Shown here piece after piece: positions 1 to 8,889 of a stretch of 64,000 nt of DNA. The notes beneath the pieces were generated by a model. The model made no database searches and was not told where the DNA came from. It saw nothing but the letters and a program-made list of their open reading frames with translations. Location: contig DASZMX010000091.1 of assembly GCA_035551475.1 (NCBI GenBank), forward strand, positions 1 to 64,000. Reading direction: 5' to 3'. The DNA comes from DASZMX01 sp035551475. Lineage in GTDB: Bacteria > Verrucomicrobiota > Verrucomicrobiia > Limisphaerales > Palsa-1400. Positions within the stretch are counted from its first letter, which is position 1. Each line of letters begins with the position of its first letter. The position numbers were made by a program, and so were the translations under genes.

Positions 1-1685
1 AGGTTTACCGCCACGGAATTGCTAAAGAGCGCCGGGGATTTCAGGTCCACATCCAGGAACGAAAACACGCGTTCAAAGGCAATGTTCGCGGACGAATTAA
101 ATTGCAGGAGCGTGCGATGGGCGGGATGCGCCGCATCCAACATCGTATAAAACGTGCCGCTCGAATCCAAAAATGCGCGCACCTGATCCAGCGGATCCTG
201 ATACGCGATGGACGGCGCCTCTGCAGAAGGCAATTGCACCGGGGTCAAGGCTGCTTGGGCCGGCGTGGAAGCGGCGGGGCGGATATAATCCACATACTTC
301 GTCAAGTCGCTGGGCCAAACCTCGTGATAGCGATCAAACACGTAGGGCCATTCGAGGCCGGCCACACCTTGAATGAGCCAATGCACCTCAAAATCGGTGA
401 GGTTGTGGGTCTCGCGCGTCGCCCACAGCGTGGGAAGCGCACCGTTGGCATTGTTCTGCTGATAATAGAACGACTGCAACAGGTTTTGAATGGGGCTCGG
501 ATCGAGATAGGAATCGTCCGAGCCATCCTGAAACGCCGGCACGCGATCGCCCAAATTCACAGTCACGTCGGTGGGCGACGGTTCTTTATAGACGTCCACA
601 ATTTCGAAGCCCAGGAAACGGCGCGTGACGCCATCGGCGTTCAACTCACCGAGCAATTCGACAAAAACGCGGCCTTCCACATTGTCCGCACGGATCAAGA
701 GAGGCGGCGTTTGGCTGAACCAAAGTGTGTTCGTAACCGGAATTTGGGTGGTCGTGTCCCCGGGAATGGAGTATTTCGGAAAATTCTGGTTATAAACGAC
801 GTTGACCAGACTGACCCGGTCTTGCGGAATGGTGATCGGGTGACCGCTCTGTTGATAGCCGCCCTCCGTCCAATACATTTTCTGCGGCGGCTTGATGGCG
901 GCTCCGGACACCAGATAATGCACTTTAAAGAGGCGATAATAAAAGTTGCCCACGAGCGCGTAGTTGTTGGTGTCAGACGGAATGCCGTTGGTGGGTGTGG
1001 ACTTCTGCCAGGTAATATCGATCCCGCCGGCTTGCACCGCGAATACGGCGCGCGCGTTCGGGCTCCAATAGTACGGCGTCGCGTTGGTCAGGTTATTCGT
1101 GTAGGGCTGTTGCAGCCAATAAACCAGATTATCCCCGGCGGCCAGGGCTTTGCCGTTTTCGTCCGTGGTTGGAGGCGGAATGACGGCGCCGAAGTAAAAG
1201 GACACCTGTTGGGCAAAATAGGGCGCACCCACCTGCGCGGCGCGAAGCACGTACAGAACGGGGCCGCTGGGCGTGCCGTCGGATGTCGTATGCGGCCAAT
1301 TGAGGACTGGAACGTTGGCGTAAAAATTTAAATTGGTATTGACGTTTGTCGTGGCCTGCACGGGAATCCCCGAGATGGTGGAGAGCCCGCGAAACTGCTG
1401 CGGCGAGGCGGCCGCAATGGTGTCCGGGCTTTGCTGCCCGAACGGGCCGCGGCCGTCGGAACCAACGGGAGTGCCGTTGGTGTTGGAGATCGGCACACCA
1501 CGATAGGACTGCCAGTTGAGCCCGACGAGGGCGTTGCTGGTCGCAACATTGGTGTGATAGAGCAAGGAGTTCTGGTCAATGGCCAACGGCGCGGCCAACA
1601 CCTGCTGCGCTCGAGCCGGCAAAGCAAGCCAGCCGGCGGCCAGCAGGAGCGCGGCCGGGAATAAAAGGCGCTGGATCGGTTTCAT
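1..1685 (-). CDS. Large secreted protein of unknown function, C-terminus beyond the left edge
   Basis: An uninterrupted minus-strand frame starts at the ATG at 1685 and is still open at base 1, giving about 561 visible codons. It begins with a clear Sec signal peptide: basic start (MKPIQR), hydrophobic stretch and a predicted cleavage after Ala-Arg-Ala. The mature part is rich in Asn, Thr, Tyr and Pro, typical of an extracellular beta-rich protein; I recognise no catalytic motif. It starts 34 bases after the stop of the S74-domain gene and is probably the last or a middle gene of the same four-gene operon. Function is not assigned. Because the C-terminus is missing, an anchoring or sorting domain cannot be excluded. 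Confidence 0.8.
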   Translation of the reverse strand, partial: MKPIQRLLFPAALLLAAGWLALPARAQQVLAAPLAIDQNSLLYHTNVATSNALVGLNWQSYRGVPISNTNGTPVGSDGRGPFGQQSPDTIAAASPQQFRGLSTISGIPVQATTNVNTNLNFYANVPVLNWPHTTSDGTPSGPVLYVLRAAQVGAPYFAQQVSFYFGAVIPPPTTDENGKALAAGDNLVYWLQQPYTNNLTNATPYYWSPNARAVFAVQAGGIDITWQKSTPTNGIPSDTNNYALVGNFYYRLFKVHYLVSGAAIKPPQKMYWTEGGYQQSGHPITIPQDRVSLVNVVYNQNFPKYSIPGDTTTQIPVTNTLWFSQTPPLLIRADNVEGRVFVELLGELNADGVTRRFLGFEIVDVYKEPSPTDVTVNLGDRVPAFQDGSDDSYLDPSPIQNLLQSFYYQQNNANGALPTLWATRETHNLTDFEVHWLIQGVAGLEWPYVFDRYHEVWPSDLTKYVDYIRPAASTPAQAALTPVQLPSAEAPSIAYQDPLDQVRAFLDSSGTFYTMLDAAHPAHRTLLQFNSSANIAFERVFSFLDVDLKSPALFSNSVAVN

Positions 1686-1719
1686 AATGACAATAATGGA
1701 ATCCGGTTCGAGCCCGGCG

Positions 1720-3429
1720 TTATTGACCGTTCAAGGGGCGGGCGCCGGCCAATTTGTTGACGGCGGCCTGCAACGCCTGGACCTGCTGCTTGAGCGTCTG
1801 GAGCTCGGTGTCCTTCTCCTGCACGACTTCATGCAAGCCCTTGATGGCGGCCAGGGCCACACCCATTTCGTCGGTCAAAGAAATATGCTTGTCATCATCG
1901 CCGCTGCCAAAGGAGGCGTAGAAATCCTGGGCCACCGGGCCGATGTGCCGCTCCGCTGGAGAGTTGGTGAAGCTCCAACGCGTGATGGGAAGCGTCGCAA
2001 CTTTCGCGAGCACCTGCTGTTCATCGATCGATTCAAAGTTCGTTTTGACGTTGCGGTCCGAGGAGGTGACAAACCCGCCTTGGGAATACATTTTTTGGGA
2101 GACATTGCAGTTGCCGATGTTGTCCCACCAGAAACAAATCAGCGGATATCCAGTGTAAGCATACGGCGAGCAGGTGACGCCCAAAGCGCCGCCGCTGCAG
2201 CCGGTGAGGAAGGGCCCATCAATCGTGCGGTTCACGAAAAAATACGCGTCCACGTTCTGATTGACATAACCGAGGAAGTGATTGTGATCGGTGCCGCCAC
2301 GAATATACATCCGGTTATCGTTAAGATGGCCCACGCCCGCCATGCTGAACACGCCTTCATTCAGGGAGCCGCCGCCCAAGGTGAGGCTCGAAGCGCCGAC
2401 GGTGCCGCCCACGTCCAACGCGTCGGTGGGCGATTGATTGTTGATGCCGATATGTCCGGCGCTATCAATTAAAAATCGATTAACCCCCAGGGAGCGGTCA
2501 ATGATTTGGAAGGATCCCGGCAGACCGCCCAAACCTGACGTGCTCTGGAGAGTCCAGCGCTTGCTGCTTGAATCCGAGCTTTGCAATGAAATTTCCGGGC
2601 TGCCGGCGGCGAGAATGTGCAGCATGGTCGCCGGGTTATCCGTGCCAATGCCCAAGGCGCCAGTGGTGGAAGTGCCGCCTTCGCCCCAAAGTTTGATGCG
2701 GCGACTGGTGCCAGTGGTGCCAGCGCCAACCAAATCCAAGGCAAAAGTAGAAAACGCTTCATAACCCACTTTGCCGGCGTTCGCTTCCTTGGGAGTGATT
2801 CCCTGGCCAAATTCCAGAGTGTTGTGGCCGGTAATGCCAACGCCGCCATTGATGTCCAGAGAATCAGGCCCGGGCGCCTGGTTGATCGCCACATTCGTGC
2901 CGGTGCTGCCGCCGGTGTTAATCACCCGCGAGCCGCCACTGCCGACGACCGCAATGGAATTCGCCGAAAGGAGCGCGTAGGGCGAAGCGAGCAGGCGCAG
3001 GCGCGGCTGGACTTCCGAAAAACCGCGCAGGGCGATGCCGATGTAGCGGTCCGAAGCGTCGCTGCCGGTGAAGATGCCGGTCAGGTTGCTCGCGTAAGGC
3101 GAGCCGTCGCCGGCGGAGGTGCCTTGGCCCAGCAGCACGCTGAAATAACCTTTGTCGATGGTCACAGTTTGCAATTCGCCCCACACTGGCGTGGAGGAGT
3201 TGGGCGAATTATAGATGTGAAAAAAGACGTCATAATTCTTGGGCGCATTGGTGGCAAGCGGGACCCCGTTGGCGTCCGTCAAAAAGCCCTGGTAGCTGAT
3301 CTGGCCGGGCGGATTGGCGGTGGGAATCTGGGCATGCGCCACGCGGGGCGCCAAAGCCGCGAGCGAAAGCGTCAGGGTGAGGAAGGCGCCAACAAACCGC
3401 TGGCGGATCTGATGAGATGGGGTCTTCAT
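1720..3429 (-). CDS. Secreted protein with C-terminal peptidase S74 (intramolecular chaperone) domain
   Basis: 569 aa. A signal peptide ends near Ala-His-Ala (residue 33). Residues about 35-160 form a module (YQGFLTDANG, GYFSVLLGQG, SPYALLSANS) that also occurs in the kelch protein upstream. The middle is Gly/Ser/Thr-rich and repetitive, as in trimeric fibres. From residue 456 the sequence SSDRNVKTNF, then WSF and GPVAQDF, matches the S74 autoprocessing chaperone of phage tail fibres and bacterial appendages; the Ser and Lys of SDRNVK fit the catalytic dyad. The last 40 residues are a predicted coiled coil (EVVQEKDTELQTLKQQ). By family knowledge the domain folds a trimeric fibre and then cleaves itself off. 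A good ribosome site (AAGGA) lies 8 bases before the ATG. It is expected to act as a surface fibre; ligand unknown. Confidence 0.85.
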   Translation of the reverse strand: MKTPSHQIRQRFVGAFLTLTLSLAALAPRVAHAQIPTANPPGQISYQGFLTDANGVPLATNAPKNYDVFFHIYNSPNSSTPVWGELQTVTIDKGYFSVLLGQGTSAGDGSPYASNLTGIFTGSDASDRYIGIALRGFSEVQPRLRLLASPYALLSANSIAVVGSGGSRVINTGGSTGTNVAINQAPGPDSLDINGGVGITGHNTLEFGQGITPKEANAGKVGYEAFSTFALDLVGAGTTGTSRRIKLWGEGGTSTTGALGIGTDNPATMLHILAAGSPEISLQSSDSSSKRWTLQSTSGLGGLPGSFQIIDRSLGVNRFLIDSAGHIGINNQSPTDALDVGGTVGASSLTLGGGSLNEGVFSMAGVGHLNDNRMYIRGGTDHNHFLGYVNQNVDAYFFVNRTIDGPFLTGCSGGALGVTCSPYAYTGYPLICFWWDNIGNCNVSQKMYSQGGFVTSSDRNVKTNFESIDEQQVLAKVATLPITRWSFTNSPAERHIGPVAQDFYASFGSGDDDKHISLTDEMGVALAAIKGLHEVVQEKDTELQTLKQQVQALQAAVNKLAGARPLNGQ

Positions 3430-3466
3430 AATTTTTTTCCTTAATTCTATATTTTTAAATTGTTCG

Positions 3467-5257
3467 TTACGGAGTCAGCACAGCCACGGAACTAATGCGG
3501 CTCAAACCAAATGAGCCGGCGACGTTATAGGTCCGAGTCGCCCCCGATAAGCCGGTCAGCGTCACGGCCTCGGCATACGCGCCGGTGAAGGTTTGGCCTG
3601 CCTGGGTCAAACTGGTGAAATCATTGTTCGGCGGGGTGATATTCAGGCTGATATTGCGGGTGATCGTGTAGGATTCAGATCCCACGGGGAGTTGCTTTTG
3701 AAAATTGACGTCCAGATTGTCGTGGTCCGGGTGATAGGTGTGCAGGAAGGGATTGGAAGCCTGGTCGCCATAATCAAGATTGATGATGCCCTGCAAAAGT
3801 CCGCCCGGCGCCAGTGAACCGCTCAGGGAAATGGGCGTGTTATTCGGCGTCCACGGCAGGTCAATGGAGCTAATCCGCCGTGCGCTGCCCAACTGCGCCG
3901 GATCAAGGGAGGATTCGCTCGTCGTGACAATCGTGTTGGAGCCAAGATCCGAGCCGTAGAAAACGCGTTGCAGCAGCCGGGCGTGAGTCCCGTCATTGTG
4001 CACGATCAAGCGCAAGGGAAACGTCGAAGCGGTTGGGCCGAGATTCGTGTTAATCCCGGTGACCGTGTACGAACCGGTGTTCGGATCCACGATGGGAGTG
4101 TTATCGCCGTCCCGCTGAAAACTCTTCAAATAGGCTTGCACCTGCGAAACCGACGCTTTTCCCACCCACAGGCCGGCATATGACGCCACATTCGCGGAGA
4201 CCGGGAGATCCACTTCGCTTAATCCGGCGGCATCCGTCAACTGCAAGATGCCCGCATATAAGGCGCCCGGGTTATTGGTCAGAGCATAACGATTCAAGCC
4301 AATCACCACGATCATGTCGGAGCCATTCTTGCCCTGCGGCGGCAAGGTCCATGTCACCGAGCTGGAGGTTGTCAAATTCGTGTAGGTATAGGTCAGGTTG
4401 CTGGCGATCAGCGCGCCGCGCACCAGCAACGGCGGGACTCCCGCGATCGGAGTCTGCGGCGGGAAAGTGGGCGGCGTTTCCGACGCGAGCAGCTTGAGCT
4501 TAACCGTGACAGCGGAGGCCGTGGCGTTCTTCAGGTGCAAACTATATTGACTGGAGGAATCGCCAAAATTGACGCCGGATGAATCCTGGAGCGTCACCGA
4601 AAAAGGGCCGTAATAGTTATTGTAGAATGAGCCGGTGCGAATCCAATAGGCCTGGCCGCGCGTTACAGGCGTGGTGTGGGAGCTGAAAACCTGGCTGGGA
4701 TTAATCGTGCTCAGCGCGCCGCCTTGGTATTGATAGATTTCGGCGTCGGTGGGCCACGAAGGCGCCGGCGCGAAAAAAGCGTCGAATTTAGGCGCGAGCG
4801 CCGAAGGCGTCGGGAACCCGAGAAAATTTTCCCCCGTGGTGGTCCAGGCGTAGGTCGGCGCCATCGGCCTGCCTTGAATGTTCCAGGTGTAATTGCCCGA
4901 GGCGGTGGAGTGCACGAGATACGCGGCATTTGGAACGAGTTTGGCCAGCGTGCTCGGCAAGCCCGTTCCTGCCGCTTCCCAGACCAGCCACTGGCTGGCG
5001 CCGGTGGCGGGATTTTGCGGGCTGGTGATGTATTGCGAGGTGCCCGCCGGAGGCTGCCACATCCATACTTCGGTGATGGGATTGCTATGATCGTTGCCGA
5101 TCAAATCATTCAAGGTGTCGTAGGAAGCGTCCACGTGCACGTAGATCGCGCTCCAGCCGGGCTTGATGAGAATGGACTGCGTCTGCCATTGCGCCTGAAG
5201 GGACAGCGCCGCGCCAAAGGCCGCGACCGCCAGCATTTGGAGAAAGGTTTTCTTCAT
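3467..5257 (-). CDS. Secreted beta-rich protein of unknown function
   Basis: 596 aa with a signal peptide (MKKTFLQMLAVAAFGAALSL, cleavage near Leu-Gln-Ala). The rest is rich in Thr, Ser, Asn, Pro and aromatic residues, with few Cys and no transmembrane segment, as expected for an extracellular all-beta protein. I recognise no enzyme motif. Its ATG overlaps the stop of the kelch gene (ATGA at 5254-5257), so the two are translationally coupled, and the S74 gene follows after 37 bases. The context suggests that it is one component of a jointly exported surface structure. That role is inference from the operon; the protein itself is a hypothetical. Confidence 0.8.
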   Translation of the reverse strand: MKKTFLQMLAVAAFGAALSLQAQWQTQSILIKPGWSAIYVHVDASYDTLNDLIGNDHSNPITEVWMWQPPAGTSQYITSPQNPATGASQWLVWEAAGTGLPSTLAKLVPNAAYLVHSTASGNYTWNIQGRPMAPTYAWTTTGENFLGFPTPSALAPKFDAFFAPAPSWPTDAEIYQYQGGALSTINPSQVFSSHTTPVTRGQAYWIRTGSFYNNYYGPFSVTLQDSSGVNFGDSSSQYSLHLKNATASAVTVKLKLLASETPPTFPPQTPIAGVPPLLVRGALIASNLTYTYTNLTTSSSVTWTLPPQGKNGSDMIVVIGLNRYALTNNPGALYAGILQLTDAAGLSEVDLPVSANVASYAGLWVGKASVSQVQAYLKSFQRDGDNTPIVDPNTGSYTVTGINTNLGPTASTFPLRLIVHNDGTHARLLQRVFYGSDLGSNTIVTTSESSLDPAQLGSARRISSIDLPWTPNNTPISLSGSLAPGGLLQGIINLDYGDQASNPFLHTYHPDHDNLDVNFQKQLPVGSESYTITRNISLNITPPNNDFTSLTQAGQTFTGAYAEAVTLTGLSGATRTYNVAGSFGLSRISSVAVLTP

Positions 5258-6879
5258 AATTTGCTATAGAAATACCAAGTCGGTTGCGGCACGATACTTT
5301 GCAGGGAGCCAACCGGGATGCCGCTGGTTTGGCCGCCAAATATCAACGCCTGCGTCCCCGTCCATACCGCGCCGGGCGCGCTCCGCGCCAAGGGGCTGCC
5401 GGTGGTTGTGAGGGTGCGCCATCGATCTGCCAAGGGATCATAAGCGGCGCCCCCGGCCAGATCCGTGAGGTCGCTGCTGCCATCCAGCACGAGCATTTCC
5501 TGGCCCGTCCAGAGCGCAACGAAATTGAAACGCGCGGCGGGCGCGCCCACGCTGGAAAGCGTTTTCCAACTGTTCGCCACCGGATTGAAAATGGCGCCGT
5601 CGCCGAGGGCCGAGCCATTTTGTCCGCCCCAAACGATCATCCCCTGCCCGGTCCAAACGGCGCTGTGACGGCGTCGGGCTGCGGGGGCATTGACAGAATT
5701 CATGGCGATCCATTGCGAAGGCGCGCCCGATACAAAGACCAATTCCGCGCCATTATTAAGCGCGCCATTCGTGCCGATCCCACCCCAGACGATCACGCGA
5801 TCGCCGGCCCACACGGCGGTGGCGCCGTTCCGCGCTTCGGGCGGGTTGGCAGTATTGACTGTCGTCCATTGATCAAGGCTCGGGTCGTACAAAGCGCCGT
5901 CATTGAGCAAGCCGTCGGAATTCTGGCCGCCCCACACGAACATTCGCGAGCCTGTCCATACTGCCACATGCCCGGTGCGGGCCGCTGGAGCGTTCAGCGT
6001 CGTGACGCCGCTCCAGATCTGACCGGATGATTGAAATTTCCCGCCGGTGCCAATCACGCCATTGGTGCTGCTTCCGCCCCAGATAATCATGCTGGAACCA
6101 GTCCAAACTGTGGTGTGGCCGCTGCGGGCGTCGGGAGCGTTGAGCGGCGACATGGTTTGCCATTGGTCGGCGACGGGGTCATAGAGGCCGCCGGAGTTGA
6201 CAAAAATCGAACTGCCCGAACCGACGCTGCCGCCCCAGATGAGCATGTTTTGGCCGTCCCAAATGGCGCTATGGCCGGCGCGCGCCGTGGCGGCCCCGAG
6301 AATCGCTCCATTAATCCAAGGCGGCGGCGCGATGGTGGTCAAATATTGATAACCGCTCGATAAAAGAGACGGATCTTGCGGCAGCGTGGAAACGACCGTC
6401 ACGCCCGAGGGCAGAGACGATGACGGGACAATGCCAGTCACGGTATTGGCGGAAAGCGCGTAGCCGACGGAAACAATCTGACGATCCGGCGCCAGTTGCT
6501 GCCAGCCATCCGCGCCGTCATTGACCCAAACGCGAAGATACACCCCGCCATTCGTGAAGACGCCGGACGGCACCGGCAGAGTCATATTCGCGACGGTTGT
6601 GTCGCCGAGGTTCACCGAGAAAATTCCGCGCGTGACGGGCAGTGAAACCGCCGGGTCCGCCGGAATGCCGCCGCCGAGGCTGGTGCCATTATCGCTCCAG
6701 TAGGAAACATTTCCCGCGCTATTCACGAGCGCGAACTTGAAAAGAGCCGTGCCGTTGAAATTGGTTCCGCTGACCGTGAGCTTGCCTTGATGGCTAATGA
6801 TTCCAGGCGCCTGGGAAAAAGCATGACTGGCCGACAGCACGAGCGCCGACGCGAAGGCGATAAACCTGGAAATTCTCAC
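5254..6879 (-). CDS. Secreted kelch-repeat (beta-propeller) protein
   Basis: 541 aa from a GTG start (MRISRFIAF), signal peptide to about residue 22. Residues 25-150 carry the module shared with the S74 protein (ISHQGKLTVSG, GIFSVNLGD, SVGYALSANTV). From about residue 200 seven kelch units follow at roughly 48-residue spacing, each of the form A-R-x-G-H-x-x-x-W-x-G-x-x-M-x-x-W-G-G (for example ARTGHVAVWTGSRMFVWGG); the last two units are degenerate. Seven units fit one closed seven-bladed propeller, usually a ligand-binding surface. It is the first gene of the secreted-protein operon and its stop overlaps the next start. No Shine-Dalgarno is visible before the GTG. Binding partner unknown. 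Confidence 0.85.
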   Translation of the reverse strand: MRISRFIAFASALVLSASHAFSQAPGIISHQGKLTVSGTNFNGTALFKFALVNSAGNVSYWSDNGTSLGGGIPADPAVSLPVTRGIFSVNLGDTTVANMTLPVPSGVFTNGGVYLRVWVNDGADGWQQLAPDRQIVSVGYALSANTVTGIVPSSSLPSGVTVVSTLPQDPSLLSSGYQYLTTIAPPPWINGAILGAATARAGHSAIWDGQNMLIWGGSVGSGSSIFVNSGGLYDPVADQWQTMSPLNAPDARSGHTTVWTGSSMIIWGGSSTNGVIGTGGKFQSSGQIWSGVTTLNAPAARTGHVAVWTGSRMFVWGGQNSDGLLNDGALYDPSLDQWTTVNTANPPEARNGATAVWAGDRVIVWGGIGTNGALNNGAELVFVSGAPSQWIAMNSVNAPAARRRHSAVWTGQGMIVWGGQNGSALGDGAIFNPVANSWKTLSSVGAPAARFNFVALWTGQEMLVLDGSSDLTDLAGGAAYDPLADRWRTLTTTGSPLARSAPGAVWTGTQALIFGGQTSGIPVGSLQSIVPQPTWYFYSKL

Positions 6880-6969
6880 GTTTGGGGAAAAGGAGAGATG
6901 TAAAATGTTTTGGCTATGGTTTTTAATTAATTAGCTGGCAAAAGCTAGGAACGGGTTTTTGACGGCGCT

Positions 6970-6999
6970 ATTACAACCATAACGCCGTGTTACGGTCAA
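6970..6999 (-). promoter_or_regulatory. Candidate sigma-70-type promoter of the secreted-protein operon
   Basis: On the minus strand TTGACC (6994-6999) and TGTAAT (6970-6975) are separated by 18 bases, close to the -35/-10 consensus. This predicts a transcript starting near 6963 with an AT-rich leader of about 85 bases before the GTG at 6879. The 6880-7039 gap contains nothing else recognisable. Confidence 0.4.
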
Positions 7000-7039
7000 G
7001 TCATAATTGAGGTTGTTGCAAAAAAGTTACGCAGCTCTG

Positions 7040-7894
7040 TCAGGCGCGCGTCGCGCGTTTCCAACATTCGTCAATTTTCACGCGTAAAATTTTCGCCTGT
7101 TCCCAGGAATCAGGAAATCCGCTCAAGTTATAACCGCTGCCCCATGGCCCCATTTCGGGAACGGCGAACAACTCGCGCCCGGGAGCCGCGGTCTTCAGCC
7201 ACGTTTCCATTACTTTTTGCATGAAGGGCGTGTAATCGCGAAACTCCGGCGTCACTCGCCCCCGCCCGTCCGTGACCGGAACCTGGCAGTGGTGCCCATT
7301 GAAGGGGCGGAAATGAAACAGATGCGCGCATTGCAGCAGATCAAACCGAATACCCAAACGCTCCCAATAAGGCGGAGCCAGGTGTTTGACCACGGCAAAA
7401 TGCGAGTGATCCCACGTCAACGGCAGCAGCGCGCCCGTCTGGCGTTGAAACGCGTCAGCCAACGCGAACGTCTTCTCCGGCGTTTCGGTGCACGTGTCTC
7501 GGTGAACTTCAATGGAAGGCTGCACGCCGATTTTTTCGCCGAGGTCCATTAACCGGAGCGCGAGTGACAACGCGGCGGCGGTCGGCGTATCGTGGTCCGC
7601 TAACTGCACGTTAATGTGATAAGCTCCGCCCTCCTTTTGCGCGCGCAGGAGGCGCGGGAATTCCGCGGCGTCGCCGCTGGCGAAATAACCGACGCGCAAC
7701 AACCCCAACTGATCGCCGAGCCGGGCGTGGTCTGGTGTCAAGCGCTCAGAAAATCCGTCAAACCCCGCCTCCTGCACGGCCCGGAGTTTTCGTTTCAGGG
7801 ACCATTCCCGGCGGCGGGACGGATGACCCACCAGGCTCCACAGATTGACCACATGGCGCAGCACGACGTCATCAAAGCGCTTTTTCCGCCGCAT
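7040..7894 (-). CDS. Sugar phosphate isomerase/epimerase-like TIM-barrel protein
   Basis: 284 aa, cytoplasmic, no signal peptide. The sequence has the layout of the xylose-isomerase-like (AP endonuclease 2) TIM barrel: a N-terminal strand with GFDGFSERL, an acidic/His metal site (SIEVHRDTCTETP, then WDHSHFAV, then HFRPFNGHHCQ) and a late glutamate (FAVPEMGPWGSGYN). Such proteins isomerise or epimerise sugars or inositols using a divalent metal. The very polar N-terminus (MRRKKRFDD) and the size fit the family. It stands alone between a secreted-protein operon and the urease operon, both on the same strand, so the context gives no substrate. The ATG at 7894 is preceded by a weak AGGGA. Confidence 0.65.
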   Translation of the reverse strand: MRRKKRFDDVVLRHVVNLWSLVGHPSRRREWSLKRKLRAVQEAGFDGFSERLTPDHARLGDQLGLLRVGYFASGDAAEFPRLLRAQKEGGAYHINVQLADHDTPTAAALSLALRLMDLGEKIGVQPSIEVHRDTCTETPEKTFALADAFQRQTGALLPLTWDHSHFAVVKHLAPPYWERLGIRFDLLQCAHLFHFRPFNGHHCQVPVTDGRGRVTPEFRDYTPFMQKVMETWLKTAAPGRELFAVPEMGPWGSGYNLSGFPDSWEQAKILRVKIDECWKRATRA

Positions 7895-7970
7895 TTATAT
7901 ATTTTTCCCTAACGAAAAGCGGGGATTCGCCCCCATTGGAATCGCGCGCCGGACAAGGTTAATTGGCGGC

Positions 7971-8159
7971 ATGAAATTTATGCGATTCATTTTGATGGGC
8001 GCGATTGCCGGAGCTTTGGTGGGATGCTCCACGTCGCGGGATAACAGCAACAATAACAATACGGCCAGCGTGAACGAGCCGTATCGCGCCGATGTCGGAG
8101 CGACGAACAACACTGTCGCCGAACCTTCCGGAGTGAGCGCCCCGGAGAACACGCGCTAA
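7971..8159 (+). CDS. Small Asn-rich lipoprotein
   Basis: 62 aa (MKFMRFILMGAIAGALVGCS...). A lipobox Leu-Val-Gly-Cys at residues 16-19 predicts a lipidated Cys19, leaving a mature peptide of about 44 residues that is disordered and rich in Asn, Ser and Thr, with a run of four Asn. The start at 7971 was chosen over upstream in-frame starts because it places the signal peptide at the N-terminus. Its stop codon overlaps that of ureG on the opposite strand (8156-8159). Function unknown; proteins of this type are common, poorly conserved envelope lipoproteins. Confidence 0.65.
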   Translation: MKFMRFILMGAIAGALVGCSTSRDNSNNNNTASVNEPYRADVGATNNTVAEPSGVSAPENTR

Positions 8160-8881
8160 TGTTGATGCGCGACGCCGCGGCTATGCTGCCAGGCGTGAAG
8201 CAGATGGCCAATGATTTCGTCCACGCCGCCGCCATGCTTCACCTGGGCAAAGACAAACGGCCCCGGGCCGCGCATGGCGCGCGCGTCGCGGTCCATGACG
8301 GCGAGGTCGGCTCCCACGGCGGGAGCCAGGTCAGTTTTATTAATGACAAGGAGATCGGATTGGGTGATGCCCGGCCCGCCTTTGCGGGGGATTTTGTCGC
8401 CGCCCGCCACATCGATCACATAAACCGTAAAGTCCGCCAGTTCGCGGCTGAAATGCGCGGCCAGATTGTCCCCGCCTGACTCCAACAAAAGAATATCCGG
8501 ATGAAATTCACGATGCAATTCCTCCAAAGCCAGCAGGTTCGCCGAAATGTCCTCGCGGATTGCCGCATGTGGACAGCCGCCCGTTTCCACCGCGCGAATG
8601 CGGGCCGCCTCCAGCGCTTCGTGGCGAATCAGAAACTCGCCGTCCTCCTTGGTGAAAATGTCGTTGGTCACCGCGCCCACGCTGAGACGCGTGCGGAGCT
8701 GCCGGCACAACGCCAGCATCAACGCCGTCTTGCCGCTGCCCACGGGTCCACCCACTCCCACGGTGAAAGCCCTCTGGCTGAAGTCGCGTCCGAGCGGACG
8801 AGCCCGCCCTTGAAAGCTGCCCGGCCCGTCCCAATGCTCGTGTGTATGGCCTTGCGCCGTGTGATCATGGTGGAGACTCAT
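8156..8881 (-). CDS. ureG: Urease accessory GTPase UreG with His-rich N-terminus
   Basis: 241 aa. UreG is the SIMIBI-class GTPase that delivers nickel to apo-urease with UreF and UreD. Visible signatures are the P-loop GVGGPVGSGKTAL, the VETGGCPHAAIRED metal motif (Cys-Pro-His) and the guanine motif NKTDLA. The first 16 residues contain six His (MSLHHDHTAQGHTHEH), and the C-terminus ends in His-Gln-His. The ATG at 8881 is chosen because the same frame stays open upstream through ureF but only this start gives a normal UreG. It follows ureF by 8 bases and is the last gene of the urea operon. No ureE is present, so the His-rich tail may help hold nickel (inference). Confidence 0.95.
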   Translation of the reverse strand: MSLHHDHTAQGHTHEHWDGPGSFQGRARPLGRDFSQRAFTVGVGGPVGSGKTALMLALCRQLRTRLSVGAVTNDIFTKEDGEFLIRHEALEAARIRAVETGGCPHAAIREDISANLLALEELHREFHPDILLLESGGDNLAAHFSRELADFTVYVIDVAGGDKIPRKGGPGITQSDLLVINKTDLAPAVGADLAVMDRDARAMRGPGPFVFAQVKHGGGVDEIIGHLLHAWQHSRGVAHQH

Positions 8882-8889
8882 AAAAATCG

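Noticed and set aside
102..1331. Long plus-strand frame opposite the left-edge secreted protein
   Set aside because: Composition is Arg/Ala/Gly-rich without domains or signal peptide, whereas the minus frame encodes a clean signal peptide and runs through the edge; same reasoning applies to other long antisense frames opposite ureC, urtA, the porin and the kinases.
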